DNA of 64,000 nucleotides from a bacterium (lineage in GTDB: Bacteria; Myxococcota_A; Polyangia; Nannocystales; Nannocystaceae), in contig JANSYI010000037.1 of assembly GCA_024742475.1 (NCBI GenBank), positions 16,137 to 80,136 on the forward strand, in the 5' to 3' direction. Position numbers and translations under genes: made by a program. Of the stretch, positions 44,801-53,189 are shown in pieces. Positions within the stretch are counted from its first letter, which is position 1. Each line of letters opens with the position of its first letter. The notes beneath the pieces are model-generated. The model had not been told where the DNA came from, searched no databases, and saw nothing but the letters and a program-made list of their open reading frames with translations.

Positions 44801-45488
44801 GGTCGAGGATTCGGCCCGGGGTGCCGACAACCGCGTGCACGCCGGCCTTGAGGGCGTCGAACTGGGGTCCGATGGCGGTGCCGCCGTAGACCGGCAGGGG
44901 GATGAGCGGGGTCTCGCCGGCGAGCTTGATGAGCTGGTCGCAGACCTGCTTGGCCAGCTCTCGCGTGGGCGTCATGACGAGCAGCTGCACGCCGGTGTCC
45001 TTGGCGTCGCCGGGCTCGAAGCGCTCTGCCAACCACGGCAGACAGAAGGCGCCCGTCTTGCCCGAGCCGGTCTGGGACTGCACGAGCACGTCGCGACCGG
45101 CGGTGACCGGGCCGAATGCGGCGGCTTGGACCTTGGTCGGTGCGCCCCAGCCGAGCTTGTCGAGCGCGGCGCGCATGGGCTCGGACAACCCCATCTCCTC
45201 GAAGGAGGAGGGGAGGCTCGCCGCATCGGGCGCGTCGGGGTGCACCGCGTCCTCAATCGGCGCGGGGCTGGACTCCACGGCTTCCACGGCTTCATCGGCT
45301 TCATCGGCCGTCGCGGAAGCGATGGACGCTGAGGCCTGAGCCTCGGGGGACTCGGCTTCGGCCTGGGGCTCGACTTCGGCCTCGGCCTGGGTCGATGCGT
45401 CAGCCGGAGCTGGGGTGGAGGTGGAGGGGGAGGTGTCTTGGGGGGTCGTGTCCGAGGAGGTGTCCTCGGACTTCGGCGGTTGAGCCAT
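41802..45488 (-). CDS. DEAD-box RNA helicase with very long disordered linker and DbpA-type RNA-binding domain
   Basis: The 1228-residue protein has an Ala/Glu/Pro-rich leader (1-100), then the complete helicase core (about 100-465): Q-motif SFEEMGLSEPMRAAL, QTGSGKT, PTRELA, DEADEML, SAT, and HRTGRTGRAGR. After it come about 570 residues of low complexity: Arg/Asp dipeptide repeats, Arg tracts, acidic stretches and a Lys/Arg tract. Residues about 1120-1200 form a DbpA/CsdA RNA-binding domain (VTVALNVGRSHGKKSAHIRELLA). Typical DeaD has about 630 residues. The helicase acts on ribosome assembly and mRNA decay in the cold; the linker may promote condensates. The long plus-strand open frames are shadows. 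Confidence 0.93.
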   Translation of the reverse strand: MAQPPKSEDTSSDTTPQDTSPSTSTPAPADASTQAEAEVEPQAEAESPEAQASASIASATADEADEAVEAVESSPAPIEDAVHPDAPDAASLPSSFEEMGLSEPMRAALDKLGWGAPTKVQAAAFGPVTAGRDVLVQSQTGSGKTGAFCLPWLAERFEPGDAKDTGVQLLVMTPTRELAKQVCDQLIKLAGETPLIPLPVYGGTAIGPQFDALKAGVHAVVGTPGRILDHIRRRTLDLSRVRTIVLDEADEMLSMGFLEDIHAILDACPRERQTTLFSATVPSDIERIARRYMNSPESLKLSGDDIAAAQIEHVYYSVPGTMRPRDLINIVALEEPGSTLIFCNTREETNLVANVLRREGFSAEALSSDLSQAAREHVLGAMRKGRLRFLVATDVASRGIDISHISHVFNYSFPQNAESYVHRTGRTGRAGRAGKAISLIGPHDMGNFYHLKLAYPSIEFNEARFPPADEVEARRKETKLDQVSKRFPELVSPEWTVLARTLSADPRGEQVIAYLLSEAMSDPDPSTQVARDLPDEDDEFQGRGRRGRDRDGDRRDRGRDRDRDRDRDRRGRGRDRDRDGDRDRDRRDRDRGRRGRRDHDEDRERSERRGDEEPRRRRRRRREEDAPRSEDAAAQAAAADDAATEGTPTPELAQPELAQEAAQADEARTADPVDTDTESEATQASGDETGSEEERGGRRRRRRRRRRRGGGDDNAESTESDQNPDHDNADAERGPLAAAPLPELATAATVLEADAAVLEEVDDDAPSPDAVADGATGDEVAEAQAEDAPADAQAAVAAPCESTEGITEVHDGVSARGRRRRRRRRRGGRGKGEGEASSDEAAPNAQASADADAGQVSADADSPDGDGSAGKRRRRRRRGGRGKKPEAVEQHVSQDQIIIDIDESELEVVRGEFGEIDELDDLTLKGRRRGVIDALQDEVELEDLSEEDSPADEGESDDESGDGTDDAPHDGDSDDDSDDDSDDGETESSDEASDEPLDAKEEKKRKRRRRRRKKKKVEAPPELTAPPHKDFWEVWSSKFTYKEFEDETFRGGTEAIEDEPEPAPKRKRRGRRSASDDGDAGDGGARESSRVGARDPAGDPARIGTEDGPMVTVALNVGRSHGKKSAHIRELLASDFGLEGRSVRNLTVKETLTEFRVSTSAYDGLQAAVLGYVFDDIELELTVVESEADATPSTSSDPQPESADDAADVPPEVLASADGDPEAPQPEV

Positions 45489-45499
45489 GGGTGGAATTC

Positions 45500-45973
45500 C
45501 TAAAGCGCGAGCAACTCATGACGGGCCTGACTATCCTCGGCGCGGTTGCGTTGATACGCGTGGAGCCGCTCCGCGATGCTCTCCAGCGTGTGCTGGGCAT
45601 CGGGGTCGGGGCAGGCCGCCTGGGTCTCGCGGATGAGCGTTGAAACGACATCGTCTTGGGGGTCGTGATGGCTCTGATGCGGTGAACGCTGGGTCAGGGC
45701 TACGACCCGGTCTCGGATGAGATTCACCCGGTAAGGGCAATCGATCTCTCCAGGGGAGAGACCCACGCGTTGCTGAACAACGCCAAGGTACGCGCCGGTG
45801 ACCCCGTAGCCGATGATGGCAACGAGACCGAGGATACGTACCCACAAGAAGAACCGGGTGAGGGTTCGGGAAGGGGTCCGGCTCCGTTGAGATTGGGAAC
45901 CCTGCTTCGCCAGGAGCGCAGTGTCGCTCGGCTCGCGGCGGCCGGTCAAGACTGAGGAAGATTCGGAACTCAC
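45500..45973 (-). CDS. Hypothetical single-pass membrane protein
   Basis: The 157-residue protein starts at GTG. A Ser/Arg-rich N-terminus (1-40) is followed by one membrane segment (FFLWVRILGLVAIIGYGVTGAYLGVV, about 41-66) and a polar C-terminal part with two Cys (DCPYR, AACPDP). Its stop is 11 bp before the helicase start, so the two are probably one operon, possibly with the M14 gene. The orientation is supported by the operon layout and third-base GC. I know no family for it. Confidence 0.65.
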   Translation of the reverse strand: MSSESSSVLTGRREPSDTALLAKQGSQSQRSRTPSRTLTRFFLWVRILGLVAIIGYGVTGAYLGVVQQRVGLSPGEIDCPYRVNLIRDRVVALTQRSPHQSHHDPQDDVVSTLIRETQAACPDPDAQHTLESIAERLHAYQRNRAEDSQARHELLAL

Positions 45974-45992
45974 ACCCGGCTCGTGGCTGAAG

Positions 45993-46020
45993 CCCCTGCA
46001 AAAACAGGGGGTTGCAGGGG
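45993..46020. terminator. Intergenic hairpin between two minus-strand units
   Basis: A 9-bp perfect stem (CCCCTGCAA and TTGCAGGGG) encloses a 10-nt loop. It sits 31 bp past the stop of the lipoprotein gene ending at 46052. There is no U-tract on the minus strand, so it may be a Rho-aided terminator or mRNA-stabilising stem, or a regulator site for the helicase operon. Confidence 0.45.
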
Positions 46021-46051
46021 GGAGCGTGCGGAAGTGTGCGCTCTGCGCGGT

Positions 46052-48535
46052 CTACTGGCAGTCCACGGCCTGAAGGTCGAGATCACGGGTCGTGAACCGG
46101 ACCTGCCCCAGCTGGGTCGGCGGGAGCGACGAGCCCCCGATCAGGCGCCGAATACGGCAGCCGAGGCTGGGGTCGGTGGACAGACACTCCCCGGGGGCGC
46201 CGAGGTCGAGCACCTCGTCGGGTTGGCCGGCCCGGTCGGGGTGGATCAGCTGGAACTGCGTCGGAAGCGCCCAACTGCCCGTGTCGAGCGGGATGATCTG
46301 GGAGCGACGGTCGAAGCTGGAGACGTCGACGGTGACCAGGATGCCCGGTTCGAGGAAGAAGTCGTGGGACTCTCGCGCGGCGGCGTCGCGAAGGTCGAGG
46401 AGCTCGAGCCGAGCCGGGCCGCCGTCGGTGCCGCTGTCGGGCAGGGCGGTGACCACCCACACGCCCGGGTCGAGCGGCAGCACGTAGGCGCCGGCCTGCT
46501 CGCCGGAGGGCTTGCTCGGGTCGAAGAAGGTGGACACCTGGTGGACGTAGGGTCCGGGCACGTTGTCGACCGACTCGCCCGCCATGCGGAGGCGCTCGGC
46601 GAGCACCTGCGCGCCCGGGCTCCCGCAGTCGCCGTCGGTCTGCGCTTCGGGGTCGCAGTCGCTGACCTGCACGCGCCCCTGCAGGAGGATCCGGTCGGGC
46701 AGCGCGAGCTCGGAGAGGGTCGTGCCCGCGTCGGCGAGCACGTTCAGCGTCGTATCCAGCGAGCCCGACACGGATCCGACCGGCGTCTCGATGCGAAGCT
46801 TGTACTCGAGCTCGCCGTCCTCGCCTGCGGGGAGGCGGAGGTCGCACTGCGTGAGCGGGACGCCGTCCATGTCGAGCGACCCGCACGCGCCGGAGCGACG
46901 CAGCACGCCGACGGTGCCATCGCTCTCGGCCACGATGGGGATGCACGACGACTCGCCGCTGTTCCAGGCGTCCAGGACCTCCGGGTCGATCATCAGCGGG
47001 GTCTCGGCGCGGAAGGTGGCCGTGGAGCCCGAGGTGGCGCCGACGCACTGGCTGCGGGGCTCGGGGGCGCCGAGGGCCGCGTCATCGGCGGTGCGCGGCA
47101 GGCAATCGACATCGCAGCAGGTGTAGCCGGGGAGGAGCTCTCGCGGGGCGCCCGACAACGAGAGCGCGACGTCCTCGAGCTCGCCCAGGGTCGGCACGCA
47201 GAGGTCCCCGCCGAAGCTGGCCTCGCCCCCTTGGCCGCCGGCTTGAAGCGGGCTGAAGACCACGCTCGAGCGCAGCGTGACCGACGGCGCGCCGAGGGAC
47301 TCGGGCGGGGTGACGGTCACGTCGAAGACGCGAGTGAGCGGGTCCGCGTCGTTGTCGAGGCCGTCGCAGTAGGTGTAGACCCGAGCGTCGACCTGCCCCT
47401 CGAGGCCAGGCGTTGCGTCCGCGGCGACCGTGCCCGTCCACGCGACGCGGCCTCCCAAGGGGAGCTCGCACTGCGAGGTGACGGTGTCGCAGCGCAGCCC
47501 CTCGCCACAGGCCGCGTCGTCGTCGCACTCGGGCTCCCGGTCCTCGAGCGGCTCGGGGTCGAGCCGGAACAGCCCCAGAGCGTCGCATGTCTGGGGAGGC
47601 GAGACGTTCAGGCAGGTGGCCAGCTCGGCGATGTTGGGGTCGGCGTGCCGGATCGTGACGCTGGCGCCCGCGGGCATCGGCCCGAGCTCGTTGAGCTGCG
47701 TATCGACCGACACGGCCCGCCCGCCGAGCTCGCGGTCACAGTCGTTTTCGTAGACGTAGGTGTAGGTGACGACGTCGTCGAAGGGCTTGCGGCACGCACC
47801 GAGCGAGACGATGCACGCGTTGCGCACGTCGTCCTCGTCGCAGTCGTCGAGGTCGCCGCAGCAGTCGAGGTCGGTCGAGCACGGCAGCGCGTCGTCCTCG
47901 GTCACTGGAGGGGAGAGGTGCTGGTAGCGCAGCGCGCGAGCTTGCTGGCCTTCCTCGGTGGGCAGCGGCTGCGTCTGCCAGACCAGATAGCCGCCGTCGC
48001 CGAGGAAGGTCGGCAGCTCGTCGTCCTCGTGGTAGCGGGGCCACGACACCGCGACGAACGCCTCGGGCTCGTCGTCGGGCTCGGGGGCGTATCGCACTTG
48101 CCGGCGCAGCTCGTCGCGGGCGAAGCGTGAACCCTGGGCGATCGTGTGCGCCGAGGTGATGAGCAGCGGGCCCTGCTCGTTCGTGGAGTCCTCGTCGTAC
48201 ACCGCGAGGTTGAGCTGCTGCGCCACCTCCCGTCGCGGCACGGACAACACCTCGATCGTGCTGTCGTCGAGGTCATCGAGCTCCCGGTCGCACCCGGCGA
48301 TCTCGGCCCTGAACTGCGCCTGCCCGCCCGCGACCTCCTGCAGATCGAGCCCGATGTAGGACAGCGGGGGGCTCTCGCTACCATCGCGACACACGTCGAC
48401 GTCGCAGACGAACCCAGGCCCGCGGCTTTGCACGCAGTCTTCGTTCGACACGCACTCGACCTCGGGAGGCTTGGGGGCGAGCGTGCTGCACCCCGCGACG
48501 AGCATCACGGCGAATGTCCAACGCGCAGTGCTCAC
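46052..48535 (-). CDS. Large Cys-rich lipoprotein, last gene of the kinase-activator operon
   Basis: The protein has 827 residues from the GTG at 48535, which overlaps the upstream stop by 4 bp. The signal RWTFAVMLVAGC has lipobox VAGC. Cys pairs appear through the protein (ECVSNEDC, DLDCCGDLDDCDEDD, CDDDAACGEGLRC) with the C-x5-C spacing of other myxobacterial surface proteins. Late segments such as VWVVTALPDSG and FFLEPGILVTVDV look like beta-sandwich folds. A longer start at 48808 is rejected because it would overlap the neighbour and lacks the lipobox context. The function is unknown; it is predicted at the outer membrane. Confidence 0.78.
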   Translation of the reverse strand: MSTARWTFAVMLVAGCSTLAPKPPEVECVSNEDCVQSRGPGFVCDVDVCRDGSESPPLSYIGLDLQEVAGGQAQFRAEIAGCDRELDDLDDSTIEVLSVPRREVAQQLNLAVYDEDSTNEQGPLLITSAHTIAQGSRFARDELRRQVRYAPEPDDEPEAFVAVSWPRYHEDDELPTFLGDGGYLVWQTQPLPTEEGQQARALRYQHLSPPVTEDDALPCSTDLDCCGDLDDCDEDDVRNACIVSLGACRKPFDDVVTYTYVYENDCDRELGGRAVSVDTQLNELGPMPAGASVTIRHADPNIAELATCLNVSPPQTCDALGLFRLDPEPLEDREPECDDDAACGEGLRCDTVTSQCELPLGGRVAWTGTVAADATPGLEGQVDARVYTYCDGLDNDADPLTRVFDVTVTPPESLGAPSVTLRSSVVFSPLQAGGQGGEASFGGDLCVPTLGELEDVALSLSGAPRELLPGYTCCDVDCLPRTADDAALGAPEPRSQCVGATSGSTATFRAETPLMIDPEVLDAWNSGESSCIPIVAESDGTVGVLRRSGACGSLDMDGVPLTQCDLRLPAGEDGELEYKLRIETPVGSVSGSLDTTLNVLADAGTTLSELALPDRILLQGRVQVSDCDPEAQTDGDCGSPGAQVLAERLRMAGESVDNVPGPYVHQVSTFFDPSKPSGEQAGAYVLPLDPGVWVVTALPDSGTDGGPARLELLDLRDAAARESHDFFLEPGILVTVDVSSFDRRSQIIPLDTGSWALPTQFQLIHPDRAGQPDEVLDLGAPGECLSTDPSLGCRIRRLIGGSSLPPTQLGQVRFTTRDLDLQAVDCQ

Positions 48536-49386
48536 TCGACCTCTCCACAGTCGCACTGGTCGGCGGTCGCTTCGTTGGTGCCGTCGACGCACTCGAACAC
48601 GTAGTTGATGACCGCATACGTCGCGCCTGCGGCCACGTCGGGGACGCCGCACTGCAGGCGCTCGACGTCGTCTCGGACGGCGCGAAAGAAGGGCCTGTCT
48701 GTGACCATGAACTGCAGGTTGTGCAGCCCAGGGCCCACCGAGGACCCGTTGTCGTCGTTGCAAAGATCCACCCTCGCGCTGGCGGCGTCGTCGAGCCGGA
48801 AGGCCCACTGCCAGGCGTCATTGCGGGCGAGCGGGGGCTCGACCCGGCTGGGGTAGAAGAGCGCGCCCGAGGCCATGTCGCGCATGGGTTCGGTGACGCT
48901 GAGCGGGTCGACGACGCGTCCGGGGGCGCAGGGCTCGAGGTAGTTCTCGTAGGCCACCGCCGCGCTCGGCTCGTTGGAGACCGGGTCGGGGTCGAGCAGC
49001 AACACCCCGTAGAGCACGTCGGCCGGGTCGTCCCCCTCGAGGTCGGGATCCTCGGCGTAGATCGTCCAAAGCTCGGGCGCTCGCAGGTCGCGCTGGCCTG
49101 CCGGACAGACGCACATCGCCTCGCCGCCCTCGCCCCGAATGAGGCCACCGGAGCGGGTCTCCTCGACGCTGTGGCAGAAGACGCCGGTGCCCCCGTCGAT
49201 GGCCTCGCTGACGGCGATGTCGGCGTCCCGGTCCAGACACCACGCCTCCCACTGCTCGGGGAGCGGCGCGCGCTGCAGGATGCGGACGGCCCCCTCGTTC
49301 TCGGGCCCGCCTTCGAACGAGATGCCGCGGTCGGGCACGATGCAGGCCGCGAGCAGGATGAGCGTGGTCGCGATGCAGCGCTTCAC
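48532..49386 (-). CDS. Lipoprotein, paralogue of its upstream neighbour
   Basis: The protein has 284 residues from the GTG at 49386, overlapping the upstream stop by 4 bp. Its signal TTLILLAAC has lipobox LAAC and the mature end reads CIVPD. Shared blocks with the upstream gene: CVCPAGQRD, YAEDPDLEG, VDLCNDDNG, PGLHNLQFMVTDRP and VFECVDGTNE...CDCGEVE. No known domain is recognised. It is the middle one of three coupled lipoprotein genes. Confidence 0.78.
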   Translation of the reverse strand: MKRCIATTLILLAACIVPDRGISFEGGPENEGAVRILQRAPLPEQWEAWCLDRDADIAVSEAIDGGTGVFCHSVEETRSGGLIRGEGGEAMCVCPAGQRDLRAPELWTIYAEDPDLEGDDPADVLYGVLLLDPDPVSNEPSAAVAYENYLEPCAPGRVVDPLSVTEPMRDMASGALFYPSRVEPPLARNDAWQWAFRLDDAASARVDLCNDDNGSSVGPGLHNLQFMVTDRPFFRAVRDDVERLQCGVPDVAAGATYAVINYVFECVDGTNEATADQCDCGEVE

Positions 49387-50216
49387 CCCGAGACCTCCTC
49401 GCAGTTGCACACGTTGGCGCCCTCCTCGGTGGTCTCGTCGACGCAGCGGAAGACGAAGTCGACGACGTCGAAGCTGGCCCCGCCCACGGTATCGGGCAGT
49501 CCAACGAGCGGCTCTTGCTGCTCGTCGCGAGCGAACTGATCGCCGTCCACGCTCGGGCGCCCATCGGGCTCCTCTTCGACGGGGAACGGCCACGGGCGGT
49601 CGGTGACGACGAGGCGAAGGCTGTGCAGCCCCGGCGACAGCGGCGTGCCGTTGTTGTCGTTGCACAGGTCGACGGTGGTGTCCGCGCCCAGCGTCCACGA
49701 GCGCAGGTTGGTCGGCGGTCGCTCGATCGGCTGCTCGTACGTGCCCGCGACGGCCGGCTGCGCGGGGCGATTGGTCGGAAAGTAGTTGGTGTACGCGAGG
49801 AACTGCGACAGCGGCTCTTGGCCCTCGACCGCATCGAGCAGGAACGCGCCGAGTAGGGTGTCGCGGGGCTCGCCGTCTTCGTCCACGTCGGGGTCTTCGA
49901 CGAAGATGTCGAAGCCGCCCAGGGCGTTGGCGTCGCGGCCGCCCTCACAGACACAGAACGCCTGGTTCTCGACCTCGATGAGCCCGGGAACGACCGTATC
50001 GGGAGGGATCGGGCAGACCTGAAACCCCGGGGCCTCTGCGCACGCATCGTTGGCCTCGGAGGTGAGCGCAACGGCCTGGACGATGCGGACCGTCCCGGGG
50101 TTGGTCCGGTTGGGCTGCACCTGGATGTTGGTGTCCGGGATGATGCACGCGCCGACCAGCCCAAACCCCAACAGCGCGACGCGTCGGGGGCTCCGCGCGG
50201 CGCGAGGGGTGCTCAT
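49383..50216 (-). CDS. Lipoprotein, first of two tandem paralogues
   Basis: The protein has 277 residues from the ATG at 50216, overlapping the stop of the activator gene by 4 bp (ATGA). The signal RRVALLGFGLVGAC has lipobox VGAC and the mature end reads CIIPD. Conserved blocks: CVCEGGRDA, FVEDPDVDED, VDLCNDNNG, PGLHSLRLVVTDRP and VFRCVDETTE...CNCEEV. The matching order in the next gene shows a tandem duplication. It is translated together with the sigma-54 activator, which is unusual for a lipoprotein. Confidence 0.78.
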   Translation of the reverse strand: MSTPRAARSPRRVALLGFGLVGACIIPDTNIQVQPNRTNPGTVRIVQAVALTSEANDACAEAPGFQVCPIPPDTVVPGLIEVENQAFCVCEGGRDANALGGFDIFVEDPDVDEDGEPRDTLLGAFLLDAVEGQEPLSQFLAYTNYFPTNRPAQPAVAGTYEQPIERPPTNLRSWTLGADTTVDLCNDNNGTPLSPGLHSLRLVVTDRPWPFPVEEEPDGRPSVDGDQFARDEQQEPLVGLPDTVGGASFDVVDFVFRCVDETTEEGANVCNCEEVSG

Positions 50217-52054
50217 CCCGACTTCTTCTCCGACTTCTCGAGGTGCCGGAAGATCGTGCGCGGGTCCACGCCGAGGTCTCGAGCGGTCTTGGTGCGGTTG
50301 CCGCCGTTGAGCGCCAGCACGCGGTTGATGTACTCGCGCTGCCAGTTCTCGCGCGCCTCCGACAGCGGCACGATGACGTCTTCCTCGGCCGTGGCGCCCT
50401 CGAGCACGTCGAGGTCGAGGTCTTTGGCGGTGATCTGCGACCCCTCGGCGAGCACGAGCGCCTTCTTGATGTGGTTTTCGAGCTGGCGAATGTTGCCCGG
50501 CCACGAGAACTTCATCATCGAGCGGACGGCCGAGGGCGAGAAGGCGGACTGCGGGTCGGCCCACTGGTCCTTGCCGTACTGCGACGCGTAGCGGCCCAGC
50601 AGGTACCGGGCGATCAGCAGCACGTCGTCGCCGCGTTCGCGCAGCGGGGGCAGGGCGACACCGATGACGTTGAGGCGGAAGTAGAGGTCCTCGCGGAAGC
50701 GGCTGTGTTTGACCTCTTCGGAGAGGTCCCGGTTGGTCGCGGCGACCACACGGACGTCGACGGGCGTGGTCTTGGCCTCGCCCACGCGCTGCACCTGCTT
50801 CTCTTGCAGCACGCGCAGGAGCTTGACCTGAAGCTGCAGGGGCAGCTCGCCGATCTCGTCGAGGAAGATGGTGCCCCCGGCTGCCGAGAGGAACTTGCCC
50901 GCCTGGTTGGCCACCGCACCCGTGAAGGCGCCCTTGACGTGACCGAAGAGCTCGGACTCGATGAGGTTCTCGGGGATGGCCCCGCAGTTGACCGTGATGA
51001 ACGGCTGGTCCGCGCGCGGAGACCGGTTGTGGATCTCCTTGGCGATGAGCTCCTTGCCGGTGCCCGTCTCGCCGGTGACGAGCACGGTGATGTCGGTGGA
51101 GGCGACCTTTTCGACCCGGTTGTAGACCTCTACCATCTGCGGGCAACCACCGATGATCTGCCCAAACTTCACGTCCTCGAGCTTCTGCGCGAGCTGCTCG
51201 CTCTCTTGGCGCAGCTCGCCGAGCACCTGGGCGTTCTTGAGGATGAGCGCCGCCTGAGAGGCGAAGATCTTGAGGGTCTCGAGCTGGTCGGAGCGGAAGA
51301 GGTTTCGGATCGAGTCGTTGCCGACGTAGATGAGGCCGAGCAGCTCGCCGCGCACCATCAGCGGCACGCACATGACCGAGCTGAGCTTGAGGTTGATGAC
51401 CGAGAGGCTGTTTTGGTAGCGCTCGTCGGCGTAGGCGTCGGAGATGATCTGCGCCTTCTTGGAGGTGATGACCTCGCGGATGATGTTGTCCGAGAGCAGC
51501 TCGCTGGGGGAGTCGACCGGCTGCCGCTCGAGGTTGCGCGCCACTCGGACCTGGTAGTCCTCGTCGCCGCTGGCCGCGAGCACCAAGAAGCCCTTGTTCG
51601 CCCGGGTCATCGCGACGACCTGGTCGATCAGCTCCGAGAGGATGGCGTCCAGGGCGTTCTCGGGCTTGAGCAGCAGCTCGGAGAACTGGAGGAGCTGCCC
51701 CATGGCCTGGTGCGCGAGCTCCATGGCCTGGTGCTGGTCGGGCTGCTCGCTCTTGGGCTCCGGCGCCGCGTCGACCGCAGAGAACACCAGCTCGACGCCG
51801 CCGACGGCGATGGTGTCGCCGTGTTTGACGTCGTAGGCCCGCATCTTCTTGCCGCGGACGTAGAAAGGAGTGCTGCGCTGGGTGCTCTCGAGCCGATAGC
51901 GCCCCGGCTCGTGGATGAGCGTGCAGTGGGATGCTGCGACCTCGCCACCGTCGAGGCGGAGGTCGGACTCGGGCGCGGAACCGATCGTCGTCAGGTTGCG
52001 GACGATGGCGTGGCGTTGAATCTGACCGTCGCGGGAATACTGGAAATACGGCAT
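50213..52054 (-). CDS. Sigma-54-dependent activator with FHA-like and GAF domains
   Basis: The 613-residue protein has an FHA-like fold (1-95), a GAF domain (about 130-280), an AAA+ domain (about 300-545) and a Fis-type HTH (about 575-607). The AAA+ part is complete: Walker A GETGTGKE (328-335), GAFTGA (375-380), Walker B GGTIFLDE (393-400) and RFREDLYFRLN. So it should work with sigma-54 polymerase. The FHA part is odd: IGR is IGS and the SRxH-type site reads AASH, so pThr binding may be lost. FHA-type activators are known in Myxococcus as links between Ser/Thr kinases and sigma-54 genes. It sits 45 bp after a membrane-protein gene and overlaps the lipoprotein gene. Confidence 0.93.
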   Translation of the reverse strand: MPYFQYSRDGQIQRHAIVRNLTTIGSAPESDLRLDGGEVAASHCTLIHEPGRYRLESTQRSTPFYVRGKKMRAYDVKHGDTIAVGGVELVFSAVDAAPEPKSEQPDQHQAMELAHQAMGQLLQFSELLLKPENALDAILSELIDQVVAMTRANKGFLVLAASGDEDYQVRVARNLERQPVDSPSELLSDNIIREVITSKKAQIISDAYADERYQNSLSVINLKLSSVMCVPLMVRGELLGLIYVGNDSIRNLFRSDQLETLKIFASQAALILKNAQVLGELRQESEQLAQKLEDVKFGQIIGGCPQMVEVYNRVEKVASTDITVLVTGETGTGKELIAKEIHNRSPRADQPFITVNCGAIPENLIESELFGHVKGAFTGAVANQAGKFLSAAGGTIFLDEIGELPLQLQVKLLRVLQEKQVQRVGEAKTTPVDVRVVAATNRDLSEEVKHSRFREDLYFRLNVIGVALPPLRERGDDVLLIARYLLGRYASQYGKDQWADPQSAFSPSAVRSMMKFSWPGNIRQLENHIKKALVLAEGSQITAKDLDLDVLEGATAEEDVIVPLSEARENWQREYINRVLALNGGNRTKTARDLGVDPRTIFRHLEKSEKKSG

Positions 52055-52099
52055 GGGCGCAGGAGTCGGCGTCGCAGCGTAGCGTAAAAGTCCAAGGAT

Positions 52100-53149
52100 C
52101 TAGAAGCGAACCCGGAGTCCCAGCGACGCTCCGCGAGTGGATGCTCCGGCCTGCGGGCTGACCGTAGCACGCCTCTTCTTGCGCCGACGCCGTCGCCCGC
52201 TGTTGCCCTCTTCGAGCTCGGACCGGGGGACGGAGTCGGTGATCTCGAACTCCTTGAACCGGACCTGGGCGAGGATGATGTCGAGCGCGACGGTCCCCAC
52301 GAAGAACCAAGCCATCGCCTCCTCGGCCTTGCGCCGGCGGACGACCTGCTCTTCGGTCGTGTCGCCGCGGGGGTTGCAGACCAAGGAGCCGTTTTGAAAC
52401 CCGTCCTTGCGGTCGCAGCCGTCGACCGTGGCCCGGACCGCGAGGAGAGAGAGGCCCGCGATGCCGATGACGGCCTCGGTGGCGAGAAACGCAGCGCCAA
52501 TCCCGCGGTCGCCGTTGAGGAAGTGGCTGACGCCCAGCGGGAACAGGGCGAGGGCGCGCGTGCGCTTCTCGCCGATGGCGACCTCCTGCGCGTCGTATTT
52601 CTGCTGCAGGTCTTCGAGCTCGGCTTGGGTGTCTTCGAGCCGGGTGCCGACCTCGTCCATGTCGGCGATGCAGGCCAGCTTGTCGGCCTCGCAGCGTGAT
52701 CCGGCGCTTGCGATCCGTTGCTCTCGCACGCTGAGGTAGAGGTCGTACAGCTCGGGCGAGTAGACCTTGCGAGGGAGCCGCCAGCTCGGGTTCTCGTTCA
52801 TGATGCGCGTCAGGTGCCCGGTGGCGCGAACCTGGCGCTCGTCGCTGGGGAGGGTGGCGTCCGAGAGCGTGGCGTCGGCGAGCAGAACCAAGACGCGCTC
52901 GCGCTCGACCCGGTCCTCGAGCGGGTCGTTGTCGGCGATCGGCTCGAGCAGGCTGCGAACCTCGAGAAAGTCTCCGCCGTTCCACGCCTCCTCGGCCGCC
53001 GCGATGCTCGATTCCTTGTCCGGGTCGCCGGCTTCGGCGGTGGGCGCCGGCGCAGCCGGGTCCGCGACGGGTTCGGCCGGCGTCGCCGGGGCCACGAACA
53101 ACGACGCGGCCACGCTCTTGGCGGCCACGGTCTGAACCCACGACAACAT
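52100..53149 (-). CDS. Hypothetical envelope protein between kinase and activator
   Basis: The 349-residue protein has a weak signal-like start (VQTVAAKSVAASLFVAPATPA), a helical region (about 45-160) that resembles myxobacterial TPR-like periplasmic proteins, a coiled-coil stretch (MDEVGTRLEDTQAELEDLQQ, about 178-200), two likely membrane segments (ATEAVIGIAGLSLLAV and WFFVGTVALDIILAQ), a basic stretch (RRRRRKKRR) and the end LGLRVRF. It lies 40 bp after the kinase gene and 45 bp before the activator. The position suggests a part in the same pathway. No family is recognised. Confidence 0.65.
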   Translation of the reverse strand: MLSWVQTVAAKSVAASLFVAPATPAEPVADPAAPAPTAEAGDPDKESSIAAAEEAWNGGDFLEVRSLLEPIADNDPLEDRVERERVLVLLADATLSDATLPSDERQVRATGHLTRIMNENPSWRLPRKVYSPELYDLYLSVREQRIASAGSRCEADKLACIADMDEVGTRLEDTQAELEDLQQKYDAQEVAIGEKRTRALALFPLGVSHFLNGDRGIGAAFLATEAVIGIAGLSLLAVRATVDGCDRKDGFQNGSLVCNPRGDTTEEQVVRRRKAEEAMAWFFVGTVALDIILAQVRFKEFEITDSVPRSELEEGNSGRRRRRKKRRATVSPQAGASTRGASLGLRVRF

Positions 53150-53189
53150 GCGTGCGCCGCGGAGCGTATCCCACCGCGGGGGCGCTTGC

